A DNA stretch of 64,000 nt from an uncultured Lachnospiraceae bacterium (GCA_910584945.1 CAJUDY010000005.1:43921-107920), one strand, 5' to 3'. Shown: positions 33,614 through 42,281, numbered from the stretch's first letter. Numbers and translations are program-made. Notes: generated by a model not told the origin, from the letters alone.

Positions 33614-34357
33614 TTAATCGTTTACCACTATAAATACTTCTGATCCATCCTCGATCCCCGGCTCATGTCCCGGGAGGATAAAGTGAGCGGTCCGCCGGAT
33701 TCTCTGAAAGCTTTCATAGACTTCCGGCACCATCACCACGATATTGGGCTCCAGATTCCCGTTTACATTCTCCGCCACATTGCAGATGTCTCCGGACACG
33801 CACACCACGCCCCGCTCCGTCTGAAACAGTATGGACTGATGCCCTCTTGTATGGCCGGGAGTCTTGATGATCCGAAGTCCCGGCAGAAGCTCTGCGTCGC
33901 CATCCAGAAATTCCCACTGAAAATAATTCACTGCGTGCTTGTTATAGCAGAGAGGATCGTAAAAGGGCACCTCCGGAACCAGCGGAGCAAATGCGGCTTC
34001 CCATTCTTTTTTCTGAATATAGAACTTCGCATTCCGGAACTTTCCGTTGCTCCCACAATGATCACAGTGCAGATGGGTATTGATCACCATCTCTACTTCC
34101 TCCGGCTCCCATCCCATGATGCGCCGAACGGCCGCCGCCGTATCCTGCTCGGGGGACTGGGCAACGCCGGGTTCTGCCTTTTTGTATTCTTCCAGATCAC
34201 GGATTCCCGTATCCACCAGAACCTTATGTACCCCGTCCGTGGCGCCTGCGCACCAGATCGGTACGATGATCTTCTCGCCTTTTCCTTTGTAATGGGTCAT
34301 GGCCGAGCGGTCCAGTTCAATACTCCCCACCTGAATTGCCTTAACGGTCCAATTCAT
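33614..34357 (-). CDS. MBL-fold metallohydrolase, lactonase-like (AiiA/AttM type)
   Basis: The 247-aa protein has the zinc motif NTHLHCDHCG (HxHxDH), a second-shell His in PGHTRGHQS, the bridging Asp in CVSGDICN, and a late His in LPGHEP. Overall layout matches N-acyl-homoserine-lactonase-like hydrolases. The real substrate may be a sugar or hydroxy-acid lactone. The start at 34357 has AGGAGGTG upstream; seven upstream codons are excluded on that basis. A perfect LacI-type operator lies just downstream of its promoter. Confidence 0.85.
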   Translation of the reverse strand: MNWTVKAIQVGSIELDRSAMTHYKGKGEKIIVPIWCAGATDGVHKVLVDTGIRDLEEYKKAEPGVAQSPEQDTAAAVRRIMGWEPEEVEMVINTHLHCDHCGSNGKFRNAKFYIQKKEWEAAFAPLVPEVPFYDPLCYNKHAVNYFQWEFLDGDAELLPGLRIIKTPGHTRGHQSILFQTERGVVCVSGDICNVAENVNGNLEPNIVVMVPEVYESFQRIRRTAHFILPGHEPGIEDGSEVFIVVND

Positions 34358-34399
34358 ATGACACCTCCTGCTAAACAATTTCGTTTACAAGTTTTCATT

Positions 34400-34457
34400 A
34401 ACGTAACCGGTTACGTTTTATGCCCTAAATACTAACATATTTATCCCGTTTACGCAA
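34400..34457 (-). promoter_or_regulatory. Promoter with a perfect LacI-type operator upstream of the MBL gene
   Basis: TTGCGT (34452-34457) and TAGTAT (34429-34434) are 17 nt apart on the minus strand. Directly downstream of the -10 box lies the perfect 18-bp palindrome AACGTAACCGGTTACGTT (34400-34417), with the central CG typical of LacI-family sites. The LacI-type gene at 34.6-35.6 kb is the obvious candidate repressor. Confidence 0.75.
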
Positions 34458-34581
34458 CATTTTTTTATCTATTATTCCCCTTTTTTCTGTTTTTAACAAT
34501 TATATTCCTGTTTTTTTGTCTATTTTTCACAATAATTTGATTTCCAAAATAAGGAAATCGGTTTCTAAATTTCGCCCAAAA

Positions 34582-34622
34582 ATAAAAAGATACCGGCAGC
34601 CTTTTTCCGGATGCCAATACCC
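34582..34622 (-). terminator. Intrinsic terminator of the second lacI-type gene
   Basis: On the minus strand GGTATTGGCATCC pairs with GGCTGCCGGTATC, followed by TTTTTATTTTT. It separates the regulator from the MBL gene. The 34458-34581 stretch is AT-rich and shows nothing else. Confidence 0.85.
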
Positions 34623-34635
34623 TTTTCCGATTTTC

Positions 34636-35649
34636 CTATTCTTTGTATGCCCTGGTGGAGCGCCTCACGATCAGCGTGGGTTCTAAGATAATCTTTTTGC
34701 ATTCCCCCTGAGGATTCTCGATCCGCTCCAGCATCAGCTCCGCCGCCTTTTCCCCCATGGTCTGCACATCCTGGCTAATGGTGGTCAGGTCGATCCCGTG
34801 GATGCCGGAAAAAATGATATTGTCAAAGCTGACAATGGAGATCTCCTCCGGAATCTTTACTCCGATCTCGTTGCAGTAGTCGATAAACCCAAGAGCCATC
34901 ATATCGTTGCTGATCACAAGCCCCTCCGGCCTTGAAGGCTGTTCAAAAAAGCGCTTGGCCATGGCATAGCCCGTGGGCATTTTCAAATCACCGGACCAGA
35001 CGTCTTCGGGAAGAAGCGTTAGACCGCAGTTTTTAAGCGCCTGTTCTACCCCGTCAAACCGCAGCATAGACGCGGAAGAGAGGGCATTTCCCTTTACCAT
35101 CCCGATCCTCCTGTGGCCCAGCTTGATCAGATGCATGGCGGCGATATATCCCGCCTTAAAGTTATCCATCAGCACGCAGTCATACTGTTCCATGGCAAGG
35201 GATCGGTTAACAAAGACGATGGGAATCCCCACGTCCTTAAAATTCGCCTCCTCCATGTTGGTCTGGGCGGTGAAGAGCACCAAGCCCGCCAGGCAGAACT
35301 CTTCCGCCATCCGGATAAATTCCAGCTCCTTCTCCACGCTGTACTCGCTGTTGAAGACCATGACCGCATAGCCCTTCCGGTCAAAAGCCTTCTGCATATA
35401 GTAGGTGAGGTCCGCGTAAAAAGGATTGCGCACGTCCCCGTAGATCAGCCCGATGGTATTCATCCTTCCGGTACTTAAGCTTTTCGCGATGGAATTGGGC
35501 CGGTATCCGATCTCATCCGCATACGCAATGATCTTCTGCCGCAATGCAGGCCCCACCCCCGGCGCATTGCTCAGTGCTCTGGAAACCGTTGCGCGGGATA
35601 CGCCCATCTGCTTCGCCACATCACTTATGGTGTACTTGTTATTTCTCAT
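34636..35649 (-). CDS. LacI-family transcriptional regulator
   Basis: The 337-aa protein has the LacI HTH (TISDVAKQMGVSRATVSRAL, residues 7-26), the hinge motif IGYRPNSIAKSLSTGRMNTI, and a periplasmic-binding-like effector domain with GLVISNDMMALGF and VSFDNIIFSGI. The start at 35649 has GGGAGAGG upstream. The nearby palindromic operator in front of the MBL gene suggests it represses the MBL / glycerate kinase segment. The inducer is unknown; a sugar acid is a reasonable guess. Confidence 0.92.
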   Translation of the reverse strand: MRNNKYTISDVAKQMGVSRATVSRALSNAPGVGPALRQKIIAYADEIGYRPNSIAKSLSTGRMNTIGLIYGDVRNPFYADLTYYMQKAFDRKGYAVMVFNSEYSVEKELEFIRMAEEFCLAGLVLFTAQTNMEEANFKDVGIPIVFVNRSLAMEQYDCVLMDNFKAGYIAAMHLIKLGHRRIGMVKGNALSSASMLRFDGVEQALKNCGLTLLPEDVWSGDLKMPTGYAMAKRFFEQPSRPEGLVISNDMMALGFIDYCNEIGVKIPEEISIVSFDNIIFSGIHGIDLTTISQDVQTMGEKAAELMLERIENPQGECKKIILEPTLIVRRSTRAYKE

Positions 35650-35731
35650 TCTGGTCTGTCCCTCTCCCGTCGTCTGTATTTCACCCGGTTATTACAAATA
35701 AGAATTTTGCCCGGAGAATCTTCCCCTGATA

Positions 35732-35781
35732 CAAAAAAATACTGACAGCCGCCCGAATCTTCCGATCAGACATCCTGTCAG
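35732..35781 (-). terminator. Intrinsic terminator of tmRNA
   Basis: On the minus strand CTGACAG and CTGTCAG flank an internal loop and are followed by TATTTTTTTG, just downstream of the tmRNA 3' end. Confidence 0.8.
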
Positions 35782-35793
35782 CATCTTCCCTAA

Positions 35794-36130
35794 TGGACCT
35801 GAGGGGAATCGAACCCCTGTCCGAAAGCCCATCCATTGCGGTGTCTCCCATCACAGCCGTTTGTTTGATATTCCCTCCGCTGTACGCCAGACGGCAGGCT
35901 TACAGCTTTGGTAGCTTCATGATACGCCCGCATGGGCAAAGCTTAGCATGCGTCGTTTCCTGCATGGATGATGCCTGGGTCACAAGGTGCAGGTGCCCTG
36001 TGTCAGACAGCTGCCGTTAGGCAGCGAGTGCTAAATTATCTTCAGCGTTTATATTTATGGTTGCACCTTGCGCGGTGCCTTCGGATGGCTGCCCCAATTT
36101 CAAAACCCCCGTCGAAACCTTTACAAGCCC
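35794..36130 (-). ncRNA. ssrA: Transfer-messenger RNA (tmRNA)
   Basis: The 3' end has the T-arm and acceptor GGTTCGATTCCCCTCAGGTC plus CA. The 5' GGGCTTG pairs with CAGGTCC to close the acceptor stem. TTTCGACGGGGG follows the 5' end as in other tmRNAs. The tag reading frame ends NAEDNLALAA then TAA near 36017. CCA is not fully encoded. Its length of 337 nt is typical. It lies downstream of smpB. Confidence 0.95.
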
Positions 36131-36223
36131 GAAAACATGTAAAAGCAAACGCTGGATGAAATGTGTCATACTGTTATCTTATACGCAGTACTGCAAAATG
36201 TCAAGGGGGGATTTTCACGCCGG

Positions 36224-36691
36224 TCAATACAGATTCCGCACTTTAAAGTCCTTCTCCGCCTCTCTGCGCATATCCTTTTTGGCAATGTCCGCCCGCTTGT
36301 CGTAGAGCTTCTTGCCCCGGGCGAGGCCCACCTCCACTTTGACCAGACTTCCCTTAAAGTATACCTTCAGGGGCACCAGCGTATAGCCCTTCTCCGCGAT
36401 CTTGCCGATGATCTTATTGATCTCCGCCCGGTGCATCAGGAGTTTTTTCACCCGCAGAGGGTCCCGGTTGAAGAGATTTCCCTTTTCGTAGGGGCTGATA
36501 TGCATGCCGTACACAAAGACTTCCCCTTTTTCGATGCGGATAAACGCCTCTTTGACACTGCATTTTCCCATGCGCAGAGATTTTACCTCGGTTCCGTGAA
36601 GCGAGATCCCCGCCTCATAAGTGTCCTCGATAAAATAATCGTGGTATGCTTTTTTATTGTTGGCGATCAGTTTGACGCTGTCTTTTCCCAT
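36224..36691 (-). CDS. smpB: tmRNA-binding protein SmpB
   Basis: SmpB delivers tmRNA to stalled ribosomes. The 155-aa protein has the OB-fold core (LIANNKKAYHDYFIEDTYEA, GISLHGTEVKSLR) and the C-terminal basic tail (LARGKKLYDKRADIAKKDMR). The start at 36691 has AGGAGGG upstream; 14 upstream codons are excluded. It is adjacent to ssrA and 7 nt after rnr, so the RNA, its partner and the tmRNA-linked nuclease are made together. Confidence 0.96.
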   Translation of the reverse strand: MGKDSVKLIANNKKAYHDYFIEDTYEAGISLHGTEVKSLRMGKCSVKEAFIRIEKGEVFVYGMHISPYEKGNLFNRDPLRVKKLLMHRAEINKIIGKIAEKGYTLVPLKVYFKGSLVKVEVGLARGKKLYDKRADIAKKDMRREAEKDFKVRNLY

Positions 36692-36698
36692 ATGGTTT

Positions 36699-38636
36699 TC
36701 AACCCTCCTGTGATTCTGCCATCTCAAAATCAATGGTGCGGGCCAGCCGGTCCGCGGCCGCCACCCGAATTCTCACGGTCTGTCCCAGCCTCCAGGTCTT
36801 CCCGGTGTGAACCCCGACCATCTCGTACGTACTTTCATTATACTCAAAATAATCGTCTTGTAAAGAGGAGGCCCGCACCAGACCCTCCACCGTATTGGGA
36901 AGCTCCACATAAAGTCCGAAAGGCGTCACGCCGGAGATCACGCCCTCATACTCTTCTCCGATACGCTCTGCCATATACTCCGCCTTTTTCAGACGGATGG
37001 TCTCCCGCTCCGCCTCCGCCGCCCTTCGTTCCAGTTCGCCAGACTGCTTCGCCACTTCCGGCAGAATGTCCTGATAGTGCAGAAGTTTTTCTTCTCCCAG
37101 TCTTCCCCGCAGCGCGTCCTTGATGATTCTGTGGATCTGCAGATCCGGATAACGGCGGATGGGCGAGGTAAAATGACAATAATATTGGGCCGCAAGCCCG
37201 AAGTGTCCGGTACAGTCCACCGTATATCTCGCCTGCTTCATGGAGCGCAGGGTCAGGCGGCTGATCAGCGTCTCCTCCGGCGTTCCCATAAGCCGGTCCA
37301 GAAGCTTCTGCAGCTCCATGGGATGAACTTCCGCACCCTTCCCACGGATCGTGTAGCCAAAGTTATGAATAAAAGTGGAAAGCTTCCGCATCCGGTCCGG
37401 GTCCGGATGATCGTGAGTCCGGTATACAAAGGGCAGCTCCTGCCAGAAGAAATCCTCCGCCACCGTCTCGTTGGCGATCAGCATAAAGTCTTCTATCATG
37501 CGGGTGGCCCCGTTCCGGTCATAAGGCCGGATTTCGACGGGATGTCCCTTTTCATCAAGGAGCACCTTCGTCTCCGGAAAATCAAAGTCTATGGACCCCC
37601 GTCCCCTTCTCTTTTTCCGCAGGAGCAGGGCCAGCTTCTGCATATGGAAGAACATGGGCACGAAGGACTCATAAACCCTCTGCTCCTCCTCGTCCCCGTC
37701 CAGAATCTTCTGCACGCTGGTATACGTCATCCGCCGGTCCACACGGATCACCGTCTCCGCGATCACGTGGTCGATCACGTTTCCTTTTGGGTCGATGGTC
37801 ATGATACAGCTTAAGGCCAGCCGGTCCTCCCCAGCGTTCAGAGAGCAGATGCCGTTGGAGAGACGCCTTGGCAGCATGGGAATCACCCGGTCCACCAGAT
37901 AGACGCTGGTTCCCCGCTTCAGGGCTTCCCGGTCCAGGGCGCTACGCTCCTGCACATAGTTGGCCACATCCGCGATATGGACCCCCAGGACATAATTTTC
38001 CCCTTCCAGCCTAAGGGACACGGCGTCGTCCAAATCCTTGGCGTCCTCCCCGTCGATGGTCACCATGGGCGTCTCCCGAAGGTCCATGCGGCCATTTCGG
38101 TCCCCTTCGCTGATCGCCTCCGGGACCCGCTCCGCCTGATTCATCACCTTCTCCGAAAACTCCACCGGCAGATCATAGCCTTTGACAATGGACAGCACAT
38201 CGGTCCCGGGATCGCTTATATGCCCCAGGATCTCCAGGATCTCTCCTTCCGGGCTTTTCTCCCTCGTGCCGTAGTCCTTAAGAGCCACCACCACCTTATG
38301 CCCGTCCATGGCCCCCTTAGAGGCCTCTTTGGGAATGAAGATATCTCGGGTATACCGGCCGTTGTCCGGGATCACAAAGCCAAAATTCTTACTTTTCTGA
38401 TAGAGTCCGACAAGCTTCGTGGTTCCCCGGGCCACAATACTTTCTACCACGCCCTCCCGGCGCTTTCCCTCCTGTCCGGGCTTTAGAAGGACCCGGACCG
38501 TGTCCTGGTGCATGGCGCCGCGGACGTCCTCCTCCCCGATAAAAATATCTTCCTCCATCCCCTCCACAGCCACAAAGCCAAATCCTTTGGCATGAGCCGT
38601 AAAAACACCAATCAGATACTGATTTTCCTTTGCCAT
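36699..38636 (-). CDS. rnr: Ribonuclease R
   Basis: RNase R is a 3'-5' exonuclease that degrades structured RNA and works with tmRNA in clearing faulty mRNAs. The 645-aa protein has cold-shock domains at the N-terminus, the RNB catalytic domain with TIDGEDAKDLDDAVSL (Asp cluster) and FTSPIRRYPDLQIHR, and an S1 domain at the C-terminus. The start at 38636 has GGGGTGA upstream. At 645 aa it is on the short side for the family. A terminator-like hairpin separates it from secG. Confidence 0.95.
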   Translation of the reverse strand: MAKENQYLIGVFTAHAKGFGFVAVEGMEEDIFIGEEDVRGAMHQDTVRVLLKPGQEGKRREGVVESIVARGTTKLVGLYQKSKNFGFVIPDNGRYTRDIFIPKEASKGAMDGHKVVVALKDYGTREKSPEGEILEILGHISDPGTDVLSIVKGYDLPVEFSEKVMNQAERVPEAISEGDRNGRMDLRETPMVTIDGEDAKDLDDAVSLRLEGENYVLGVHIADVANYVQERSALDREALKRGTSVYLVDRVIPMLPRRLSNGICSLNAGEDRLALSCIMTIDPKGNVIDHVIAETVIRVDRRMTYTSVQKILDGDEEEQRVYESFVPMFFHMQKLALLLRKKRRGRGSIDFDFPETKVLLDEKGHPVEIRPYDRNGATRMIEDFMLIANETVAEDFFWQELPFVYRTHDHPDPDRMRKLSTFIHNFGYTIRGKGAEVHPMELQKLLDRLMGTPEETLISRLTLRSMKQARYTVDCTGHFGLAAQYYCHFTSPIRRYPDLQIHRIIKDALRGRLGEEKLLHYQDILPEVAKQSGELERRAAEAERETIRLKKAEYMAERIGEEYEGVISGVTPFGLYVELPNTVEGLVRASSLQDDYFEYNESTYEMVGVHTGKTWRLGQTVRIRVAAADRLARTIDFEMAESQEG

Positions 38637-38654
38637 CCGTTCACCCCTGTTCAT

Positions 38655-38688
38655 TAAAAAAGGCACCCTTTTTCATTCAAAGAGTGCC
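38655..38688 (-). terminator. Terminator/attenuator between secG and rnr
   Basis: GGCACTCTTT and AAAGGGTGCC form the stem, followed by TTTTTT on the minus strand, about 20 nt before the rnr start. It should cut most secG transcripts and lower rnr-smpB expression. Confidence 0.8.
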
Positions 38689-38702
38689 AAATTTCCGTCT
38701 GC

Positions 38703-38939
38703 TTAAAAATTCAGATTTAAAACGATCGCAAGTATAAAGAACATCGCTGCCAGAGCGACCGTTCCCTTTACCAGATTTCCTTCCATGGAACGTCCTTTAT
38801 TCTTGCCCCAATAAGTCTCTGCCGCGCCTGCAATCGCGCCAAGTCCCGCGGATCTTCCCTCTTGAAGTAATACTAATATAACCGATACCACACATACCAA
38901 TACAAAGATTACGGTAAGGATTGTCCTTAATATCGCCAT
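38703..38939 (-). CDS. secG: Protein translocase subunit SecG
   Basis: SecG is the small helper of the SecYEG channel. The 78-aa protein has two membrane helices (about 5-25 and 57-77) with the conserved cytoplasmic-loop pattern VLLQEGRSAGLGAIAG. The start at 38939 has GGAGGTG upstream. The secG-rnr-smpB-ssrA order is the classic Firmicutes arrangement. Confidence 0.95.
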   Translation of the reverse strand: MAILRTILTVIFVLVCVVSVILVLLQEGRSAGLGAIAGAAETYWGKNKGRSMEGNLVKGTVALAAMFFILAIVLNLNF

Positions 38940-38969
38940 TTCCACACCTCCTCGTGTCAAACAAGCTAT

Positions 38970-38998
38970 ATTTTAGCATAAATTCCAGAAGGTTTCAA
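38970..38998 (-). promoter_or_regulatory. Promoter of secG
   Basis: TTGAAA and TAAAAT are separated by 17 nt on the minus strand, about 30 nt upstream of the secG start. Confidence 0.75.
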
Positions 38999-39006
38999 CC
39001 AAATTT

Positions 39007-39744
39007 TCACAAAACTTTTCCAAGGAAACTTTTCAGCCTCTCATTTTTCGGGTTCCCGAAAAATTCCTCCGGATTATTCTGCTCCATCAAAATTCCTTCT
39101 TCCAGGAAGACCACCCGGTCCGCCACTTCTCTGGCAAAACCCATCTCGTGGGTTACCACCGCCATCGTCATGCGTTCCTTCGCCAGATCCCTCATGACCT
39201 GCAGAACCTCTCCTACCATCTCCGGGTCCAGAGCGGAGGTCGGCTCGTCAAAGAGCATCACCTCCGGCTGCATACACAAGGCGCGGACGATGGCGATCCT
39301 CTGCTTCTGCCCTCCGGACAGCTGACTTGGGTAGGCGTGGGCCCGGTCCCCAAGCCCCACCCGCTCCAGGAGGGTCATGGCGTACTTTTCCGCCTCTTCT
39401 GGTGATTTTTTCAGAAGCTTCACAGGGCCGATGGTCATATTTTTCAGAATATCCATATGAGGGAACAGGTTAAAGTGCTGGAACACCATCCCCATCTTCT
39501 GCCGGTGAAGGTCAATATCTACTCTTCTCCCGGTGATGTCCACATCCTTGAAAAAGATATGTCCCCCTGTGGGAACCTCCAATAGATTCAGGCAGCGGAG
39601 GAAGGTGCTCTTTCCCGAGCCGGAGGGCCCGATAATGACCACCACTTCTCCTTTTCGGATCTCCAGATCGATCCCCCTTAACACCTCTTTGCCGGAAAAG
39701 CTCTTGCGCACGCCTTCCGCGCGGATCAATACTTTATCGCTCAC
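39007..39744 (-). CDS. Polar amino acid ABC transporter, ATP-binding protein
   Basis: The 245-aa ATPase has Walker A GPSGSGKST, the signature LSGGQKQRIAIVRALCMQP, Walker B VMLFDEPTSALDPEMVGE and the switch His in VVTHEMGFA. It matches the GlnQ/ArtP type. It starts at a GTG overlapping the permease end by 11 nt. With the permease and binding protein upstream it forms a complete importer. The substrate (Gln, Cys, Arg or other) is not determinable from sequence alone. Confidence 0.94.
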   Translation of the reverse strand: MSDKVLIRAEGVRKSFSGKEVLRGIDLEIRKGEVVVIIGPSGSGKSTFLRCLNLLEVPTGGHIFFKDVDITGRRVDIDLHRQKMGMVFQHFNLFPHMDILKNMTIGPVKLLKKSPEEAEKYAMTLLERVGLGDRAHAYPSQLSGGQKQRIAIVRALCMQPEVMLFDEPTSALDPEMVGEVLQVMRDLAKERMTMAVVTHEMGFAREVADRVVFLEEGILMEQNNPEEFFGNPKNERLKSFLGKVL

Positions 39745-40423
39745 TCTGATTCAGCCTCCTCTCCAGCAGGGATACCAGCTTGGTAAAGCCAAGAACCAGA
39801 GCCAGATAGACGCAGGCCACGCCGATCAGCGGCATGAACGCGTCGTAGGTCCGGCTTCGGATAATGTCGCCGCCCTTGGTCAGATCCTGCAGGGCGATAT
39901 ATCCGGAGATGGAAGTCTCCTTCAGGAGCACGATAAACTCATTGCCCAGGGCCGGAAGAACATTCTTAAAAGCCTGGGGCAGAATAATATACCACATGGT
40001 CTGAGTATAACTGAATCCGATGCTTCTGCCCGCCTCCATCTGCCCGATGTCGATGGACATGATGCCCGCCCGGCAGATCTCCGCCACATAGGCGCCGGAA
40101 TTCACGCCGAAGGCCAGCACCGCCACCAGCACCTTGCTGACATTCACGGAACCGAAGATCACGAAGTATGTAATCAAAAGCTGAACCACCGCCGGCGTTC
40201 CCCGGATCACCGTCAGATACACCTGGCAAAGGGCGTTTAAGATCTTCAGCTTCCCCGTGCGGTCGTGAGTGGCACGGATAATCGCCACGATAAATCCCAG
40301 AAGAATACCGATCAGCGTGGCAAACAGCGTCACCTCCAGGGTGACCATCAGACCGTCCCACAGATAGGTCCAGCGGTCGTCCTGAATAAAATTCTGATAA
40401 AAGCGCTCCTGAATACTTCCCAT
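39734..40423 (-). CDS. Polar amino acid ABC transporter, permease
   Basis: The 229-aa protein is a HisM/GlnP-type permease with about five membrane helices and the EAA loop seen as QMEAGRSIGFSYTQTMWYII. Typical neighbours are VIRGTPAVVQLLITYF and GNEFIVLLKETSI. The start at 40423 has AAGGAAG upstream, giving 10 nt to the binding-protein stop; an earlier start would overlap that gene. Confidence 0.93.
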   Translation of the reverse strand: MGSIQERFYQNFIQDDRWTYLWDGLMVTLEVTLFATLIGILLGFIVAIIRATHDRTGKLKILNALCQVYLTVIRGTPAVVQLLITYFVIFGSVNVSKVLVAVLAFGVNSGAYVAEICRAGIMSIDIGQMEAGRSIGFSYTQTMWYIILPQAFKNVLPALGNEFIVLLKETSISGYIALQDLTKGGDIIRSRTYDAFMPLIGVACVYLALVLGFTKLVSLLERRLNQSER

Positions 40424-40433
40424 AACTGCTTCC

Positions 40434-41192
40434 TTACTCTGCCGTAATATATTTGTCAATGATGCCCTGCACGGTGCCGTCCGCGATGATGGCGTCCAGC
40501 GCCTTGTTCACATCGTCCAGCAGCTCCTCGTTGCCCTTGGCAATCGCGATGGCATACTCTTCGGTGACAAACTCCTCGTCGAGAATCTTAAGCCCCTCCG
40601 CCTTGGAGACGAACTGCTTCGCCGGCTCATTGTCGATGATTACCGCATCGATGATGCCGTTGGACAGCGCCTGTACGGCGTCCATACCCTTGTTGTACTG
40701 CTCAATAGTCGCGTCTTCGATGCCGTCGGAAGCGTAGATGTCGCCGGTGGTCCCCAGCTGCACGCCGATCTTCTTGCCCGCCAGGTCATCCGCCCCTGTG
40801 ATTTCACTGCCCTCCTGGACGATGATCACCTGGGTGGCCGTCGTATAAGAATCCGTGAAATCCACGTTCTTCAGACGGTCTTCCGTCACGGTCATGCCCG
40901 CCGCTCCGATATGCGCCTTGCCGGAGTTTACCGCCGCGATGATCGAGTCAAACTCCATATCCTCCACCTGCAGCGTCATACCCAGCTTCTCCGCAATCGC
41001 CTGCGCGATCTCCACGTCGATGCCGACGATGTCGTCTCCCTCATGATACTCATAAGGCTCAAAGTACGCGTTGGTCGCCATGATCAGGGTCCCGCCCTTC
41101 TCCGGGTTATTGAACTTCTTGCTGCCGCCGCAGCCTGCCGCTGCCAGGGCGACGCATGCACATAACATCAGGCTAATCATTCTCTTTTTCAT
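40434..41192 (-). CDS. Polar amino acid ABC transporter, substrate-binding lipoprotein
   Basis: The 252-aa protein has a lipoprotein signal (MKKRMISLMLCACVALAAAG then Cys at the lipobox) and a SBP_bac_3 domain with YFEPYEYHEGDDIVGIDVEI, AGMTVTEDR and GVQLGTTGDIYASDG. It captures an amino acid outside the membrane for the downstream permease and ATPase. The start has GAGGATG upstream. Confidence 0.94.
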   Translation of the reverse strand: MKKRMISLMLCACVALAAAGCGGSKKFNNPEKGGTLIMATNAYFEPYEYHEGDDIVGIDVEIAQAIAEKLGMTLQVEDMEFDSIIAAVNSGKAHIGAAGMTVTEDRLKNVDFTDSYTTATQVIIVQEGSEITGADDLAGKKIGVQLGTTGDIYASDGIEDATIEQYNKGMDAVQALSNGIIDAVIIDNEPAKQFVSKAEGLKILDEEFVTEEYAIAIAKGNEELLDDVNKALDAIIADGTVQGIIDKYITAE

Positions 41193-41369
41193 AAAAACTC
41201 ATCCTCTCTGATTTAAGTCCCGCAACTCCCCTTCCAGGTCCCGGAATGGGCCGTCGCTGTTTTTCATTATAAAGCAATCTCCTATGATTGCAAGCTTTTT
41301 CTGTCTTTTCTGCATATTTTTCCATAAATTTATGTATAAACTTGCAGTCCCAGACCCCGTTTTGGGACA

Positions 41370-41414
41370 AAAAGCCGCCGCGGCAGGAACGGCTTGCCAT
41401 CCCCGCCGCGGCGG
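41370..41414 (-). terminator. Intrinsic terminator of the polyferredoxin gene
   Basis: CCGCCGCGGC and GCCGCGGCGG pair on the minus strand and are followed by TTTTTG. It lies just after the polyferredoxin stop. The remaining 41193-41369 stretch shows no gene. Confidence 0.8.
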
Positions 41415-41426
41415 TTCTTCCTGTTC

Positions 41427-41813
41427 TTATTTCTCCACAACTTCCAGTACGTCCATGGGACAGGCCTTCGCACAGATCCCGCAGGCGATACATTTGCTGC
41501 TCACCGGCGAATCCTCCGCCTTCACCAGTACATGGAACGGACAAACCTCCGCACACTTCCCGCAGCCGGTACAAAGCTTCTTGTTGATCATGTAAACGCC
41601 CTTCGCATTCTGCGTGATCGCTCCCGCCTCGCAGGCCTTCGCGCACTTGCCGCACTGCACGCAGACCGCCGGCTTCACATTACCGTCCTTCTCCACCAGC
41701 TGAATACAAGCCTTCCCCGGGTCCATCACCTTATAAAAAGCCTCCGAACATGCCTGCACACAAGCCATACATGCCATACACTTACTGTCTTTCTTCACGG
41801 TCAGTTTCTTCAT
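41427..41813 (-). CDS. Polyferredoxin-like 4Fe-4S electron carrier
   Basis: The 128-aa protein has four Cys clusters: CMACMACVQAC, CVQCGKCAKAC, CTGCGKCAEVC and CIACGICAKAC. They resemble the electron-transfer subunits CooF/HycB. There is no signal or membrane segment, so it is cytoplasmic. The start at 41813 follows GGAGAGAT. It is monocistronic with its own terminator, so its redox partner is encoded elsewhere. Confidence 0.88.
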   Translation of the reverse strand: MKKLTVKKDSKCMACMACVQACSEAFYKVMDPGKACIQLVEKDGNVKPAVCVQCGKCAKACEAGAITQNAKGVYMINKKLCTGCGKCAEVCPFHVLVKAEDSPVSSKCIACGICAKACPMDVLEVVEK

Positions 41814-41989
41814 CTTATCTCTCCTTTGTCCTTTTTGATAAATTTTTACCAATATATCCCCATTATACGGGATTTCTTCGTCAAATTCAACCGCCAACCG
41901 ACAAATATTTCACCCAAATATTCCCTCAAATCTCGTATTCCAAAATCTTACAGTTCCTTACGAACTGTAACCGCCTGCCGCCCTCAGCC

Positions 41990-42165
41990 GCCGGAAAGCC
42001 CCCTGTGCGACGGGCAGGCTTTTCAAGGGCGCTTTTAGAGGAGATGAAATCCAGCGCTTACGAAGACCCGGCGCGAGACCCTTGTCGAGCGTCGCTGGTC
42101 GAAGTTAGCGATTAGTTCATCTCCTCGTTGCCCGCGCCCGCCCGGCACACAGGGGGCTTTCCGGC
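41990..42165. repeat. Large nested palindromic element
   Basis: The outer arms (41990-42018 and 42133-42165) match over GCCGGAAAGCCCCCTGTG. A middle pair is GAGGAGATGAA (42038-42048) with TTCATCTCCTCG (42116-42127). An inner pair is CCAGCG (42051-42056) with CGCTGG (42093-42098). The whole can fold into one long stem with internal loops. It has no coding capacity and lies between the polyferredoxin and YfcE-like genes. It differs in sequence from the six-copy family but shares a GCGTCCGGGTA boundary. Confidence 0.7.
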
Positions 42166-42170
42166 GGCGT

Positions 42171-42270
42171 CCGGGTACCCACCAAAGCCTTCCGCGGCAT
42201 CCGGATACCCACCAAAGCCTTCCGCGGCGTCCGGGTACCCACCAAAGCCTTCCGCGGCGTCCAGGTACCC
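42171..42270. repeat. 30-bp tandem repeat, 3.3 copies
   Basis: A unit beginning CCGGGTACCC and ending TCCGCGGCGT repeats head to tail at 42171, 42201 and 42231, then stops after 10 bases. Copies differ by one or two bases. There are no spacers, so it is not CRISPR. It lies 12 nt after the YfcE-like stop codon, next to the nested palindrome. Confidence 0.9.
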
Positions 42271-42281
42271 GGATATCCGAA

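Noticed and set aside
33614..34357. Quorum-quenching lactonase as a firm function
   Set aside because: The motifs fit the AHL-lactonase-like family, but many relatives act on other lactones and no signal system is nearby.
42171..42270. CRISPR array
   Set aside because: The 30-bp units are contiguous, with no spacers and no cas genes nearby.
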